A stretch of DNA of 64,000 bases from Fennellomyces sp. T-0311 (GCA_025266875.1 JALLLT010000027.1:124001-188000), one strand, 5' to 3'; counted from the stretch's first letter, positions 10,497 to 24,802 are shown. Notes: generated by a model not told the origin, from the letters alone. Made by a program: numbers and translations.

Positions 10497-13400
10497 GAAA
10501 GGGTGAAAAAAGGGGTGTCGGCGGGAAGATAGAGGAAGTGAAAAAAGAGAAAAGAAAAGATATATATCAGGAGAAAATACGCAGGGTTTTATATGTTTTA
10601 GTTCTGTTAGACAGTTTGTTTCCCAAAGGCGAGGCTGCTACCCATAGAAAGGTCGAACCGATTTACCGGATTTACGTCGACACAAAGGTGTTGTCCTTAA
10701 TTTTTTTTCTCATGCGGGGTTACGTTTCTTGGTGAACGTAAAAAAAAATGTGGGGAAGTGGAACCGTGATCTGGTCGGCATAAAACCTAGACCAGCCAGC
10801 TCAACAATGGAAGTGGAGGAATCAGTTGTTCCACAACGGGCCCAGCAGTGATTCCGTGTTCATCCGTCGGCATCGTCATCTTTACCATCGCGCTAAACGA
10901 GAGTGTGAGAACTGGAACAAGAATGCGCGCATATAATTTATTAGAGCCTGAGACGTGGTAAAGTATTGCGCCTGATCTGGGAGACGCTGTCGTTTACCTA
11001 AATTTGGTACTCTTGTATGACATGGGACTTTGACGGCCCGCTTTAGATCGACCCGCTGAATAATACTCCTATTCTGGAAGTCGTGTGTAGAAGTTGGATT
11101 CCGAGAAAACATAAAGCGGCCACGTTTAGCTTATCGCTTTGTTGTCTCTCCTGGATTACCCGATATCCCATCGTGTCTCATCAGAGACCAATATTTTTTT
11201 CAGCGTAGAAGCGGATTAAACGAGTTGGTTAGATAATATTGCTTACACAACACCAGATTGCTACTCAATACTAGGCTATTCCTAGCTATAACTCCTCAGG
11301 CCAGAGAAATGTATTTAATGGCATAGATCGACAGATCAAAAGTCAAAAAAAGAGCACTCTGGGTTGTAACCGGGAAATTTGAACCTATCGAAATATTTCC
11401 TGTTGGGTCATGAGAAATTGGAAAGGACAAATCGAGTAGTCAACTGACGGTATTAGATGACGAATCTGTAACATATTATACAGATTCGGTATTTATAAAG
11501 CACAGGAACAAAATATATCTCCACGATAGTCGTACGACAATTTGTGTAAAGAGTGTGTGCACAATGGTCACATGTAGTATGTGTGAGAAAAATTGGGTGG
11601 ACACCAAAGATTGGGATAAGTATTCATGGCCCTTGCCAAGTAGAGTAGTTTTTCTTTTCATGTCAAAGACCGAAAAGAAAAAAATGCTTCGCAGAAGAGG
11701 GGAAATAACATGCTCACATGACATATAATCCATTTTGAGCTCACTGATACTCAGGTATTCGCTTATTTTGGTTAACCGACGCCTTGACTTCCCAAAAACA
11801 AGCATTAGTGGAACAACGAGCAGCCAGCTTATCTTATCATAAAATTACTCAGCAAAGTTACAGCTGTATTATAAGTAATCCATGGGGACTCATCAAGCTT
11901 TTAATAGCATGATTTCCGATAAACTGTGACCGTCTTTGGATCTTACTGATATACAGTAAACCTAAGTAGTGGGTAACAGAAGAAATTCTGAATCCGATAC
12001 AACCATCACGATATTTATTGGATTAAACTGGTATAGAGTGTTCCGTACCAGTGGGAACCGACATGCCTCGAGTGCGTCATGATCGATAGTTGGAGAGAAA
12101 TTGAAGAATCAATGGAAGAATAAACCTTGAGTTAGAATGACTGTGGCTATGTCAACGGATTTCAAGAATATCTTCGGATCACGTTGATGTGAATACCATC
12201 AGGTTTACGTAAGCTGCATGTAAATGCACATATTGAATAAAGAAATATGCATGGAGTACGTTAAGATGGTTTAGAGCCTTCTATATTACCATGCTGTGTA
12301 TTAGCTAATTCATATGGGTCTAACTACTATATACACGTGTTACCTCGACAACATGCGCTGAGGTAATATCAGAACTAAGGAAAAGAAAGTGCCACAAAGC
12401 ACAACTTTTTTTTGATCCGACAGCGCGCAATAACGAGGCATTTCGAGCGAGAGAGTACATGCGCAAAATATAGTAATACCTGGCCAAAACTTTGAACATT
12501 ATAACATCCGATTAATAGGCAGAACGATCGTATAAATAAATACAACACTTGACAGCTCTCAGTCTTTCAAATATCCAAAGTAATCGTTTAAAACAATATT
12601 CGGTAACGTTTGACCTGTGTTCAATCTACCTTACTACCTTAAGAGGAATTTACGAAGCCAAAATATCCGATCTGTATATACAGAACAGATTCTGTTCCAC
12701 AGTTCATCAAAGCTTGTTAGTGGATATCGATATCATCTTCTCACTGGCAAAACTCAAGTTTTTTTTTCATACGGATTTCTTTTTATCAGTCCTTCCTTCT
12801 TTCTGCTATTACAAGCTATTTCTCTTTTAGCTATCTTTTGGTGACGACGATTGTCTTATCGTTTTTCACACCATTACCTATTATAGCTTATTTTGTACTC
12901 ATTACACTTGTAGTGCTTTTAGGGCGAATCTAGTAAGTGAGTTTACTTTCGCATACAAGGTTTTACTTCGTTTCACACGCTTGATACTTTCAATTTGGCA
13001 CTCAGTATAGGTTTTCGGTTTGCCAGTACCGCTATAGTCATTTTAGAACTGGCAGAGATGACTTTATTCGCTGGCAATGAACACAAGAAAGAATTGGCCG
13101 GGCCGGCTTTTTCCTACTGGATTACTTGATTTACGTACCAGTAAGATTGGTACTGCTATGCAAAAAAAGGTGGTCAGCACATATTATAAAAGCTGGATAG
13201 CATATGTAATTAAAGTGACCTGACAGTTTTGTCCATAAATGTATTAACTTCAGTATAGTGTTTTGCATTGGAAATAAAGTAAACAATAGCTAACAAAATT
13301 AATTGACGTTTTGAATTCGCGGTACATGAACGTTGAAGTGATAAATATAATTATCCAACGTCAATGCTACATAATAGCACGTACTTATGCAGCTTCGTTT

Positions 13401-16400
13401 GTTACTCGATTTATTCAACGTAAATATACGTAGTGTAGACCAGAAGTTCATATAGGTATAGCCATTCTTAATAAATGGACGTGCCTTTGCTCGGAATAGT
13501 TACATTTAAGAAGAATCAGGATAAATGAGACTTGACGGTAATTATTACTAAACACTTTGGCTGTTAGGCAAACTGCGGTTGCCGACAACGGAACATGTCA
13601 AACTTAGAAGGAGAGGATTTTCTAAAATAGTAGCCGCATCCAATATCTCCAAATATATCGTCGATCGTGTCTAGCCGATTACGATACCCTTGCATAACAT
13701 GCATGTGTCTTGGACATAAATGAAGTCGTCGTTTTTATTCAAAGGTAGATACACCGTGTTAAAGGCTCGTGTAGTTGAGTCTGAATCAGCCGATTGATTA
13801 CCCCTGATAAAACGCTTTTGTGTTCATCAATACCATCAGGAAACTGCTGACTTGAACATAGGGCATATGTAGCTTTCGGATTCCCTGTATATATCAGTGC
13901 CGAATCTAAGTATGACATTAACCTTGGTATAAGAAATTTTCAACTTTCAGGTGTACTTGGAAGCTCAAAATATACATAGGCAGATTGTTCGTGAGTTAGT
14001 TTGACTCAATCGTAGGGATAATGAGTTTGTTCTTTTTTTATATATCAGTCACTGTCACTAATGAAGCATTAAATCAGGTGATCCAATAAGAGAAATCCTG
14101 TTCGGCTAAGTCTAAAGTCACTTCTGCCACACTGCCATATTGAATGGATCAAGGGCGTGTGAATCAAAAGAAAATACTGAAGGTATGACAACAGTCTTTG
14201 TAACCCAGCGGCTCATCTACTGTGTGACGTTACGCAGAGCATTTGCTGACTACGGATTCCGTAAAATGTGGGGTTTGCAACTTGTGATTCAAGGAAAAAT
14301 AGATTTGATAATAATGTGGCATGTGCTCTTTGAGGCATCAATTTATCCTCACAGAGTAAGGCACCGATATCCCATGTTTCAGCTAATGTCATTCATTCTT
14401 ACGAGTAGCAAAATGGCATATACCTATTATGTATGTGTTTTTCGAGTAAGACGTCTCCAAAGATCGGTCAATATTGTAACAATTTTTAGAGCAATTGAAC
14501 TTCTTTGTAAATATATGTATGAGGGAATTAAATGATATACTTTTTTTAATTAACCATTTAAGTTTACAGATTTTGCTGCTCCTACGACATAAATAGTTAC
14601 ATAATACATCTGTGCTTTGCACTGATGTGGTTTTTAAAGTTAACTTTAGGTATAGGGATTATATATATATTGTTGATGGCACAGGGTATGGAATATAATG
14701 GTTGGTGGAACTAGGTGCCGAAAGTACAGGATAAAAATAACAAAGGTAGTGGGGAGTTTCGACTTTTAAGGATATTCCCTCTTCGGTACAACGGACGTAA
14801 GTACTCGGTTGACCTTTATATGTCTCGGTCCGTTAATAAAAACTAGTGTTTTCTTGCCCATTGCTTTGGACAGTGTAGCTCTTCTGTAAGAATTTGAAGA
14901 ACGATACCAGACCTTTCCAAGTTGCGCCATCTATCCGAAACTCTTAGATTGCGTAATCAATAGATATAGGCCTACGTTCTATATCAATATTCGATTGGAT
15001 ACGTGACGTCTCAAAAAGAGTAAATACGTAGTACCTTCGACGATATCCTGGTGGGCATAGAGGTGTATCCGCGTAGATCACAGAGCTTAGGAAATTTAGT
15101 CTGGTGGATTTATTGTATTTGAAGTATAGCAATCTGACCAGAATTAGTAGTTTGTGCATCCATCACGGACGATGGAAGGTTTGCATTTAGCTCAGGGACA
15201 TATTGGAATAGTGTATATCTGCCCTTGAAGCAAGCAGAAAGCATCCTTGGATGAGATAATCGAGTGCATCTTAAGTGTTTCCTGAAATCGATAGAGTGGT
15301 TCAGCCCAGCTGCAGAGAAGCAAACGGTAGAGAACATGCTAAAATAGCATGAGTCCTTGCATACGTACAATGAAAACTCTAGCATAGGTTAGTCTTAGAC
15401 TTATAGATGCCACATTAACATAACAAGAAAATTTCATTTCTGACAGGAATCATCCCTAAGAAACCTTATGATATACTACCATGATTACATCGTGTTCGCG
15501 TACTGTTGTCATAGGAGTCGTTATTAACAGTTATAAAATAGTCCAGGTTTACCTTCCTGGAATCTTTTATTTTGCGTGTTGCACCTGAAGTACTTCAGCG
15601 TGTCATGAGGTACATAAAGGGGTTCGTCGATCTTCCGATTGCTGATAAACGGTATTTGAATCCTTTTCTGTTTATTTAAGTTATCATTCAGATTTTCTCG
15701 GATATCTATGGATAATACAAGTATTAATAGTGTTGGCGTTTTTTGGTGTCCCTTACCATTTTAGAGCCCTTTTCCTGTATGGGAGCTAAAGCGATTACCC
15801 CGTTGACATCTAATCTAGGGACACATAGATATATCAGGAGTATTTGATGCATGAGTCTGATCTTTCAACTGGATGACAAATGTGACGGAGACTCTTAATA
15901 AAGTTATATAAAAAACCACAGGGAAAGGGATCTAGCATGCAACAGCAGCAACATAACCCTTACTCCATAGTAAAGCATGTATTAGCATGGCCGCGCAATA
16001 CTAATAAGCAATTGCAAGGAGGACATATGGATGACATCACGTTTGAAGCAGTCGAAAATATTAAGGGGGTTTTCTCATAGCTGTTAGTAGGTTGTCCATA
16101 TTCATTGATTTACTACGCAAATACTAGTACGTAACCAAATTGGCTTTCTTTAACTGATTATACATAGTCCATCGGAAAGGTGTATAGAGCTGGTATTGAG
16201 TAGCGAGATCTTACGCTTTAACTAATGTTGATTAGCTGTTCTGACAATTAGTAATACATAATTATGTATGTAGCACTCCGTTGTGACTTAATCATCTGTG
16301 TACAGTCGTTAGCACTATGCAGACAAATAAGCTACCTTGTGAGTAGTTAATCTCACGAACAAAATTGGTGAAAAGTATTCCGAGTGCCTTTAAAAAACAA

Positions 16401-16777
16401 AATAATACATATGACGTAAGTATATAATATAATATACAATATCAGAAGTGGAATTACGTCGGTAAGTGATATATCACGCAATATGCTGGGGTTATTGAAT
16501 AGGTTGCTCTTGCAAACAATAGCTTCAGCCTTATTGGCGGATCACTACAAAGAGTATAATGATATGTCAAGCAACTTCTATTTGATGCAAGAGGATGATG
16601 GGAGAGCTATATAACCTTAACGAAAATACGCTTAACAGAGGCAGGCCGCTATCACTGTAGATGATATCAATGACAGCATAATAAACTCAAACATCTGACG
16701 GGGAAGCCCGCACGAAATGATTTTTTAGAGCCAGCAAAATCACGGCCATAGTTTTCTTTTAGTTTCCACATATTGCG
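10497..16777. other. Gene-poor spacer of about 6.3 kb
   Basis: The first few hundred bases upstream of 10496 should carry the lactate permease promoter. Beyond that, only short open frames without motifs occur on either strand (longest 131 codons at 14140-14535 plus). No tRNA, transposase, LTR, or long direct or inverted repeat was recognised by eye. Composition is AT-rich and even, with local TA-rich runs such as around 16415-16440. Confidence 0.5.
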
Positions 16778-18760
16778 ATGCTTGACTCTGAGGAAGAAGA
16801 TTATGAATGCCCTCTTTGCATGGAGGAGCTTGACATTGCCGATCGCAATTTCAAACCCTGTACTTGTGGTTATCAGGTAAATCCGAAGGACAACTGGACA
16901 GGGCGTGAATGGGAAAAGCTCGTTACTAAACTTTGAGTCACATTTAAAGATCTGTCGCTTCTGTTGGCATCATATTAAAGAAAACCTGAACGGACGATGC
17001 CCAGCATGGTAAAGCATTAAAGGATGGGTACAGTTAATGCCGGTGGTACTCAAACAATGCTGCAGTAGACGAGAGTATTCTGATCAAATGGCCGAGTTCG
17101 AGCCCATTAGCACCGATGAGTAAGCGCTGTCCGGTCATTGTGTGGCACAGGGTATTTACTCGCTGTTTCATTAGAATTGCTCGTATAAAGCGTGAAAAGA
17201 AGGAGAAAGAGCGGCAGCAAAAGGATATGGAGGCAGCGAATCGACGGCATCTTGCAAATATGCGCGTTGTGCAGAAGAACCTGGTGTATGTGATTGGCCT
17301 ACATCCAAAGCTTGCGAGCGAAGAGGTGAGTCAGCGGCAACAGGGCTGTGTTTGTGTTTGTTATTGACGGCTTGCGCAAGGTAATACGGTCGAATGATTT
17401 CTTTGGTCAGTTTGGTAAAATTGCCAAGGTCGTGATCAACAAACGGCCCGTGGCTCCCACCACCACCGCAACTGGAACAACGTCAATGCAGCTCAGCGCA
17501 GCAATCTATGTCACGTATCAGCGCAAAGAAGATGCAGCAAAGGCCATTTATGGTGTGGATGGTACTGTGATGGCTGGACGGATACTGCGGTATGTGATAC
17601 ATAGCAGAGATAAGAATGGGAACATGAGGCTCATACATATACAGAGCGTCGTACGGCACAACCAAGTACTGCACCTACTACCTGCGAAATATGACATGCC
17701 CAAATCCCACGTGCTTATATTTGCACGAGCCGGGCGAAGAGGCCGATACGATCTCGAAAGAGGAGCTGGCGACAGGGTATGCTACCAGATCAAACTCGCC
17801 CACGGCATAGCTTTGGCTCACTATTAGCGTAGAAAACATCGTATGCGAGATCAAATGTCCTCGGATGCGGAACACCGGAATCATATCAGCAACGCACACT
17901 CGTCCAGCTCTATATCGAACGACACTTCATCCAGAAAACCTGCAACGCTGGAGTCGGTTGCGACTATATCGTATAAGAGCAGTCGCCAGGACTCGTACTC
18001 CAAACCGGCTTCCGTGAGTGCGACCGACCACTTTGATGACGATAGACCAGCATTACCAGCGACAGCATCTTGGGCAAAGACCGGGAGCGGGCCATCAACG
18101 CCGGTGCTCAAATCAGGCGTGCTTCCGGAACGGTCTCTGACCCCTGACAACTTCGGTCCACCATTGGCGGTTGCTGTAGCCGCCGCAGCTGCTCAAAAGC
18201 AACAACAACAACAACAACAAGCGGCATCGGCATCGAAGCGAAAACAAGACAAAAAGAAGCGCAAGGAGCAGCAATTGAATCAGAAGAGCGAGAGCAGTAG
18301 CGGATCGCGCCCTGCAACACCGTCGACCGCAACTGAGCCTGACCTAGTGACCGTTGCCGGCAACGGTGACGAGTTTAGTGATTTGGTACGGATGGATTCA
18401 AAGAGTCAATACGGTTACGACGGATTGATTGGGTTCGTCCTTGGTAATGCTCTCAACGAAGTGTGCTCCCTGCCAACTTCCAATGACAAAGTGGATGACG
18501 ATGATGTGCCTGTTGGTGTCCGTGCTCTTCATGACGACAAGGGCGAAGCGGCGCCACCACTCGCCAAGAACGGGAATATCAGCGATGATTTGGACGAGAG
18601 CGCCACCATGAGCCCGTTGGAATTCCTTATCAGCTCAACACCCACGCACACATATTCCGGCACATTCAACCCTTTCACCCACCAGATCTTGCGTTCCACA
18701 GGAACCCTATTCGAGACCCCAATGCGAAAATGTTCTCGCTTTGGATTTGCTCAGATATAG
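16778..18760 (+). CDS. CCR4-NOT complex E3 ubiquitin ligase Not4/CNOT4
   Basis: Seven exons (16778-16876, 16950-17008, 17066-17119, 17175-17325, 17381-17589, 17645-17776, 17833-18760), 543 residues. Ubiquitin ligase subunit of the CCR4-NOT deadenylase, acting in mRNA decay and co-translational quality control. Order seen: RING of the Not4 C4C4 type (residues ~11-55: CPLCMEEL, FKPCTCGYQICRFCWHHI, GRCPAC), a charged helix, an RRM (~100-185: NLVYVIGLHPKL, FFGQFGKIAKVVI, AAIYVTYQRKEDAAKAI), a CCCH finger (KYCTYYLRNMTCPNPTCLYLH), then a disordered tail with PATASWAK, a polyglutamine run and the terminal SRFGFAQ motif. The tail is short for the family, so a further 3' exon cannot be ruled out. Ligase identity is secure. 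Confidence 0.93.
18200..18220 (+). repeat. (CAA)7 trinucleotide repeat coding polyglutamine
   Basis: Seven perfect CAA codons in the disordered tail of the Not4 gene; a likely length-variable microsatellite. Confidence 0.9.
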
Positions 18761-18863
18761 TGTCACCTTACATTCATTCTTTTAATTAGCATAAAGTTAT
18801 CAGCAAAAGTATATCTATAGCATACAGTTTCTTTACTCACTACAGATGACATACAGGCGTGGT

Positions 18864-20450
18864 TCAAAAGTGATTGGATCTATGGTCGAAGCACTGGTAG
18901 TGGCATACACATATATTGTCCCTGCTAGCCGTAAGGTCCTCCAGAACCTTGATTGTGATGTCTGAAAGTCCATTCAAGGTCGACTTCTTGAGACTGGACA
19001 GTTGGAAAAGATGCTGTAACGTGATATCCGTGACGCAGACCAAACCAAATAATTCAATGGCATTAATACTTTTGCACCGCCGCACAGAAGCTATTCATCC
19101 CATCTTTTGCAATTTTTTCAAGCCAACTGAGGGTAATGTGTGCTTCATGGTGGCGTGGACCAGTAGAGTAGAGCACTCAATATAGGCATACTCTGTCATC
19201 CAGATCTCTTGCAGCTGGCTACTATTCCCAGCAAAGTTTCCAAAAAAGTCATTCAGTTCATTAAAGTCGACATACCTCAGGGCAGTCAAAGTGAAGACTT
19301 TTTATGTTGCAAAGTTGTTTGAACTCAATGACCATGGACATGTCCAGTATAGGAAGCTTTTCAAGGTGCAATATTTCCAGCGAGGAAAACAGGAGCAGAA
19401 AACCTGATGGGAATTTGACACCATGCTCGTTGACAGTCGTCAGTAATCGAATGTCATCAAATGCTTGCTGGGAACATGCAAAGATGGCCACGCATAAGAA
19501 AGCCGTATCTCAATGCTCCAAACGTATCTGGTGGTCATCCAATAGTTCAATTAAGTGGTCCGGATTCCTCACTTGGATTGTAAGAAAGCGGATCCCACTT
19601 AACTCTGTGTCGGTGCCTGGATCCGCATCTGCAGTATAATAAAGTACAAAGGTATGGAGGTCGGAAGGCTGTTATCATAATGACACCTATGGGTGATCAA
19701 ACGGCGCAGTTCGGGACCACAAAGGAGTATAGCAACTAGTTCCGTATCGTGCACTCGACTCATATCTGTTATTAAATAAGTCAGCATCGACGTATAAGAT
19801 CGCTCGATATTACTGATGATACGTAGGCGTTGCGAGGAACGACTGAACAATTCTTGATGTCGGTAACCTAGTACTTCGTGGATTCGGACACGTGACGAGG
19901 AGTACATCAATTGCTATCAATACATGGTTTGTACCAGTAAGGAAGATGTGGACATTCGTTAAAGTACCAGACACCTTAGACAGCACCAATCCAATATCCT
20001 CCGGCTACCTCTGACTGTTTAGTTACTCTATTAATCACGAGGATAGTACTGTTGTCAAAATTGGCTTACATCTGATACTAAGATTCTGCCATCAAAGGAA
20101 AAAGTCGGCTAATAGTTCCTTCACCTCGTAATGCCGGATATTATTGAGCGGCTTATGTACATAGATGTGCTTGATATGATGCTGGACTGCTATAAGGTTG
20201 TTCAGAGCGCCCTTTCCCAAAGATATCTATGTTAAGATACATGCAAATGTCCGATCAGGTTTCAGAACATAGATAAGTTTATCATGCCAGGTCTTCCAAA
20301 ATCAAGGCATGTTAGACGGATGGTGGTGGTAGGACTTTCCATAATAATCGGTTATAGTTCAGTAGGCATTTTGCCGAGGATGTCCACACGAGCCTTCCCG
20401 TTTTCAAAGCTTTGAGAGCCTTTCTGCCCTGACAAGGCGATGGTGGCCAT
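18864..20450 (-). pseudogene. Broken F-box/leucine-rich-repeat gene
   Basis: Reading the minus strand gives the layout of a mucoralean F-box/LRR protein in pieces. An F-box-like start (ARVDILGKMPTEL, ATG at 20450) is cut by TAA at 20352-20354. The continuation, KTWHDKLIYVLKPD then HIKHIYVHKPLNN, is in another frame. LRR-like stretches follow (LIELLDDHQIRLEH, stop TGA at 19510-19512; LFSSLEILHLEKLPILDM; then a frame change to ALRYVDFNELNDFFGN; stop TGA at 19095-19097; then LQHLFQLSSLKK in the same frame). Several stops and frame changes cannot be removed by plausible introns. F-box proteins recruit substrates to SCF ligases; this copy appears dead. It lies convergent to Not4. Confidence 0.65.
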
Positions 20451-23400
20451 TTTGTTGTTAATGGACCAGGTAATGCCATCTACTGCAACTACATTGTTAC
20501 AATTACTACGTTCCTAATAGATGAGTGTCACAATGAGCTTACATTTTGTCATTGCTTGACAAGATACGGTTCGGCGAGTTCCGAAAAGGTCATTTGGGAA
20601 CTTTAAAAGGAAAAAAGAAAAGCTGTGGCCATTTCTGGCGGCCTGCATGGACATATGTATGACAATTAATATCCCTAACAGCAAGAAATCGATCACTGAA
20701 CCCACTAGAATTATTTCCAAAGCAATTGTGGACCTACGTTCCAAAGCATACTTTCAGGCAACTGCTTAGATGCAAAGAGGATGAGCTTTGTCTTCCTGAA
20801 TAGGTATAATTAATGCTTAAACTCTTGTTAAAGCCACACCAGAAGCCAAAATGCAAAATCGGAAGGACAGACATGATGATGCACCAGGGGTTACAATGCT
20901 CTTAGTCGTGCCGATATTATGATCGGTAAAGTGTATTCATAGGGAAGCGTCATAATACCTAAATTGTTGATAAATGTTGAGCAACGCGAGGGGACAAGGA
21001 ATTTGCTCCTCGTCGAAAGCATACTTCAGACACTTTGGTATTTCGGAGCCGATATTACTTCTTGATACCGTAATTGTATTGCAGAATCTGATGAAAGTAA
21101 TGTAAGGGAAAAAACACATTATCAATCTATTACGAATGCAAGGCACAGGTGGACAAAGCACAACACTACCAATAATAGTAGAAATTTGCTACCGAAATGG
21201 ATTGTTTTGGTTAAAACTTGTGGTCAGCTGTTAAATATTTATTCATCAGTACATTATTGCATCCTACATGTGCATTTTCCAATGATATGAATAAAAAATG
21301 CGCTAAACGTATGGGTATTAGCAAGTAGGTCATCTTGATGGCCTTTATACATATAAATCTTTCCCCAGTACTACGCGAAATGTAAAAAATCTAACCCTGC
21401 AATGTTTCGATCGGTAAAGTGATTTATAACCCTGACCAAACAAAGCAGTACAAGGGTACTATTGCTACTACAAAATAAGTAAGCCGATCATTCTGGGTAC
21501 GTCCGTCGCAGCTACCCTGATGATGCAGCATGGCTGATGATGCAGCCCTCCTGGATGGGGTAGAATGTAAAGAGAGGGTAATCGGCACTTCCGGGAACCA
21601 CGTTTCAGGTACGTGGGCGCTATATTAAACTGCATTTTGTCAAGTAATATCTGTAAACGGGATATGCAGCTAGTCGCTACCATTGATAAGTGTATTTCAA
21701 TAATATCATGTCATAGTCTTACAATTTATATTTTGGTCATAGAAGAAAGTACGAAGTACATTAAATCCATGATACTATGTAAATAGAAACTTTACACGTA
21801 GACAGTTTACTAAAATAAACACTGCCAAGTGGGCTAAGTTGAGTATTTTTATCAACAAGCACAGATACGGGTGCTGTACATCATGCACGACATGAGATGA
21901 TTTTCTGTGCGGAAAAATGGACCAATGCATGCGCAAACTAATACTTCGCCACTGTTTGTCAGTTGCAACCAAGATACTTGCATTTCGTTGCCAAAAAGTG
22001 CATGTGTATAGGCGGACTATTATGCACATTGCAACATCAGCCTTGAGTCCTTCAGATCAATTTTCCAATACACGCTGAGATGAAACGCCCGCTTCTCCGC
22101 CTCATGCAATGCTATGTATTAGAAAAGTGCTGCTGCTACTTTTGCTGTTGTTTTTGTTTTTGTTGTTGATTCTTTCAAAGTCAAGTGCATTGATTATAGT
22201 AATAAATTATTCAGTTTTTCCATATCACACCGTGTACTACTTCTTTATCTTGCCATACTGGTCGCCACACTTTATCCTTAGATATTCTGTATTTGCTCTA
22301 CCAGTAATGCACAAGTACGTATGCAGTTACCATCGATGAAGAGTCATTCGCTCTATGTATGCTATGCATGATGATCGATAAGTATATGCATAAACAATAC
22401 GCACAGTGCGGTGAGGTTAAAGATAGCGAGCCACGATTCCAGGAGATATGTATACCAGTGTACATTCGCTGCTTCTGGATGTCGGAACAACCGGGATTCA
22501 TTGAAAAAAAGTTAAAAAGAATGTGCATTACCCACACCCCAATCTCATGGCCCTCTACGTTAAGGAATGTAGACTTTTTTTAGTACCTGGCTCGGCAACT
22601 TTACGTTTTAGTTAAATTGAACAAGATGAAAGGGAAAGGTTGACGTATTATACTCACGATGTTATTCGGCGAGTTTGAACATGGCACGCCTGAAAGTGGC
22701 GAACGGCGATAAATCAGGGAGTCGAGGAAAGGGGGTTGGATTTTAGGGGTTATCTGGAGAACGAAAAAAGAAGGCGTATCTAGGTTGTCCATGAATTGCG
22801 GAAAATCGGACGGCTTATTTTGTTCTCTTCTCCAAGTAGAATAACAATAAAAAAAGTATGCACTTATTTGATTTGAATCGTGATCACGTTTCAAAACACA
22901 CAAATAAATAACAATATTAGCTATGTAATTTAATAAAAAATCCTTGAGATGTATGCGGTGTTCAGATTTGGCAGTGTTACTGCTGCAAGTCTTTTTCTTT
23001 ACATTCTAGGAAGTATGGTATGTACTACTACATTAAAGGAACGTAGCTGAGTGACCACTTGCATCCCCCTCACGTTCAGGTTAGTAGCCAGCTCTTATCA
23101 GAAAGTGGTAATACAAAAAAAAAACTGTGATGGGTACATTTTTGTTTGTCCTTCGGATCTGGCGAGTATACGGCAGTGTTTATGTTTCTTTTTTACGCAG
23201 CTTGTACATTTTAACTGGATTGGTTCAGGAGTATTATGTACAGTGAAAAGTTTATTCACAGAAGGCTTTACCCATTTTCGATATGTGAAGTTCTCAAAAT
23301 TAGATCTACTCCCCCCAAAAGTAGCTTGGTGCTTACGTACGTGCATGTCCAATACAGTTTTCTGAACCAGTTCCCCGTCTACTTATTCATATCGGCTCAT

Positions 23401-24101
23401 GACAATTATATCATAATTACGATCGAGAGAATTACTAATTCGATGTAGCATGGCAACCTCCGATGTCTATTGTCATTGTTTATGTCTCGTGCTTAATTTG
23501 GGTTTTGACAGACGTCAAGTAACACAAACTTGTGCAACAGTATCCCTGAGCAAATATGCATTTTCTATAGGGTAGCCTAAGATAATGCCTCGCAAGATAG
23601 TGGTTTAGGAATTCATATAAATGAGGCTAGTGGCTTTTTAGATTTACATCATCCCCCGTCTCCTTCACGACAAGTTATTCAACACTTATACTTGAAAGAT
23701 CAGATGGTCGTGATTTCTGGGAAGAGTAAATGTAAATTATACCGATAACTACAGTCCCCAACAGCTCACACAGTCTTGTGATCATTGTACTACTCGAATC
23801 GACTATATAGTATGCTCGTACGGTTGGGCCCAACGCCCTTCCTATTATTCACGAGGGGGATATACTGAATATATTAACTTTTTGTATGGTTATGCAGCAT
23901 TGACAGCCGAAAATAAAGGAGTGGTGCACTTATATCTCTAGAGCTGGGTCTAGCCATGGATCGTCAACATTGTCAAGCAGCCTAGTGATGACGAGAGCGT
24001 CGTTCATTACTGCAATCATGCACATGCAATGTATCATCAAAATACTAGTCAATGCTTGGAATTCTAATTCGGGCACGTAGTTGGATAGGAAATTTTATTC
24101 T
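20451..24101. other. Gene-poor spacer of about 3.7 kb
   Basis: Only short motif-free open frames on both strands. A CAA/AAA/CAG-like tract on the minus strand around 22126-22172 could encode a Gln/Lys-rich run but is broken by a stop. No RNA gene or mobile element recognised. Confidence 0.45.
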
Positions 24102-24802
24102 TTACTCTCCATGTTTGAGAACTCGTACAAAGTCTTTGTAGTCAAAATTTCCATGCTCGTCGATAGCCGCACCCTTAAACATGATATCAACCTATGACAA
24201 CATACATGAAAAAAAATAAGTTAGGCTACAGAAGTTTCCTTTCTGGAGATCGGATTACCTCTTCATCTGTAAAACGATCGCCCATGGTGGTCATACATTC
24301 CCGTAAATAGTCTGCGCTTATTTTTCCTTTGCCGTTGTCATCAAATGCAGCAAAGGCTTTGATGATATCGTGCTCTGGATCGGTACCGGTCAGCTTATCA
24401 GCCATGAGGGTGAGGAAGACCATAAAGTTAATACGGGATCCGGGTGCTTCGCTCAACATCTTTTCGATCTGGTCAGGAGTTGCGGGCTGTCCTGTGATAT
24501 ATGTGAGAACATGGACAATTTTGGCGGTTAGGGAACGGGTATCTGGTTGGTTTGCTTACCCAGACTCTCGAAGGTGGCCTCGAGATCCTCGGCGCATACA
24601 AGATCATCCTGGTTGAGGTCCATCAGCTGGAAGGCGTGTTTAAGCTCCTCGAGTTGCTGCTGGTCAATCATGGCGAACACGTTTGAGTTCTGGCGCGGGT
24701 TTCGTTGTTTTGTTTTCTGAGAAACCTAATGGGGGATCAAGGGTTACATGGGGCGGAGATGTTGTGTGGCGGAACATTCTGCTGAAAACTTACGGGTGCC
24801 AT
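24102..24802 (-). CDS. Myosin II regulatory light chain (EF-hand protein)
   Basis: Four exons (24794-24802, 24560-24725, 24259-24491, 24102-24191), 165 residues; the first exon codes only M-A-P. Calmodulin-like light chain that binds the IQ motif of myosin II heavy chain and acts in cytokinesis. The basic N-terminal extension followed by NSNVFAMIDQQQLEELKHAF, with FAM preceding the first EF-hand, is typical of regulatory rather than essential chains. EF-hand 1 has a loop DLNQDDLVCAEDL that keeps Asp at the main ligand positions; the second pair includes AFDDNGKGKISADYL and ends EHGNFDYKDFVRVLKHGE. It is divergent from the Ca2+-ATPase gene at 25983. Confidence 0.92.

Noticed and set aside
10765..10800. 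Short inverted repeat CTGGTC ... GACCAG
   Set aside because: Six-base arms with a long loop are expected by chance; not a terminator or element end.
14140..14535. 131-codon open frame in the gene-poor spacer
   Set aside because: No domain, signal or homologue recognised, composition like the spacer, no flanking exons. Kept only as a note.
22126..22172. Possible Gln/Lys-rich coding tract on the minus strand
   Set aside because: Interrupted by a stop and not joined to any protein-like sequence; too little to call a relic.
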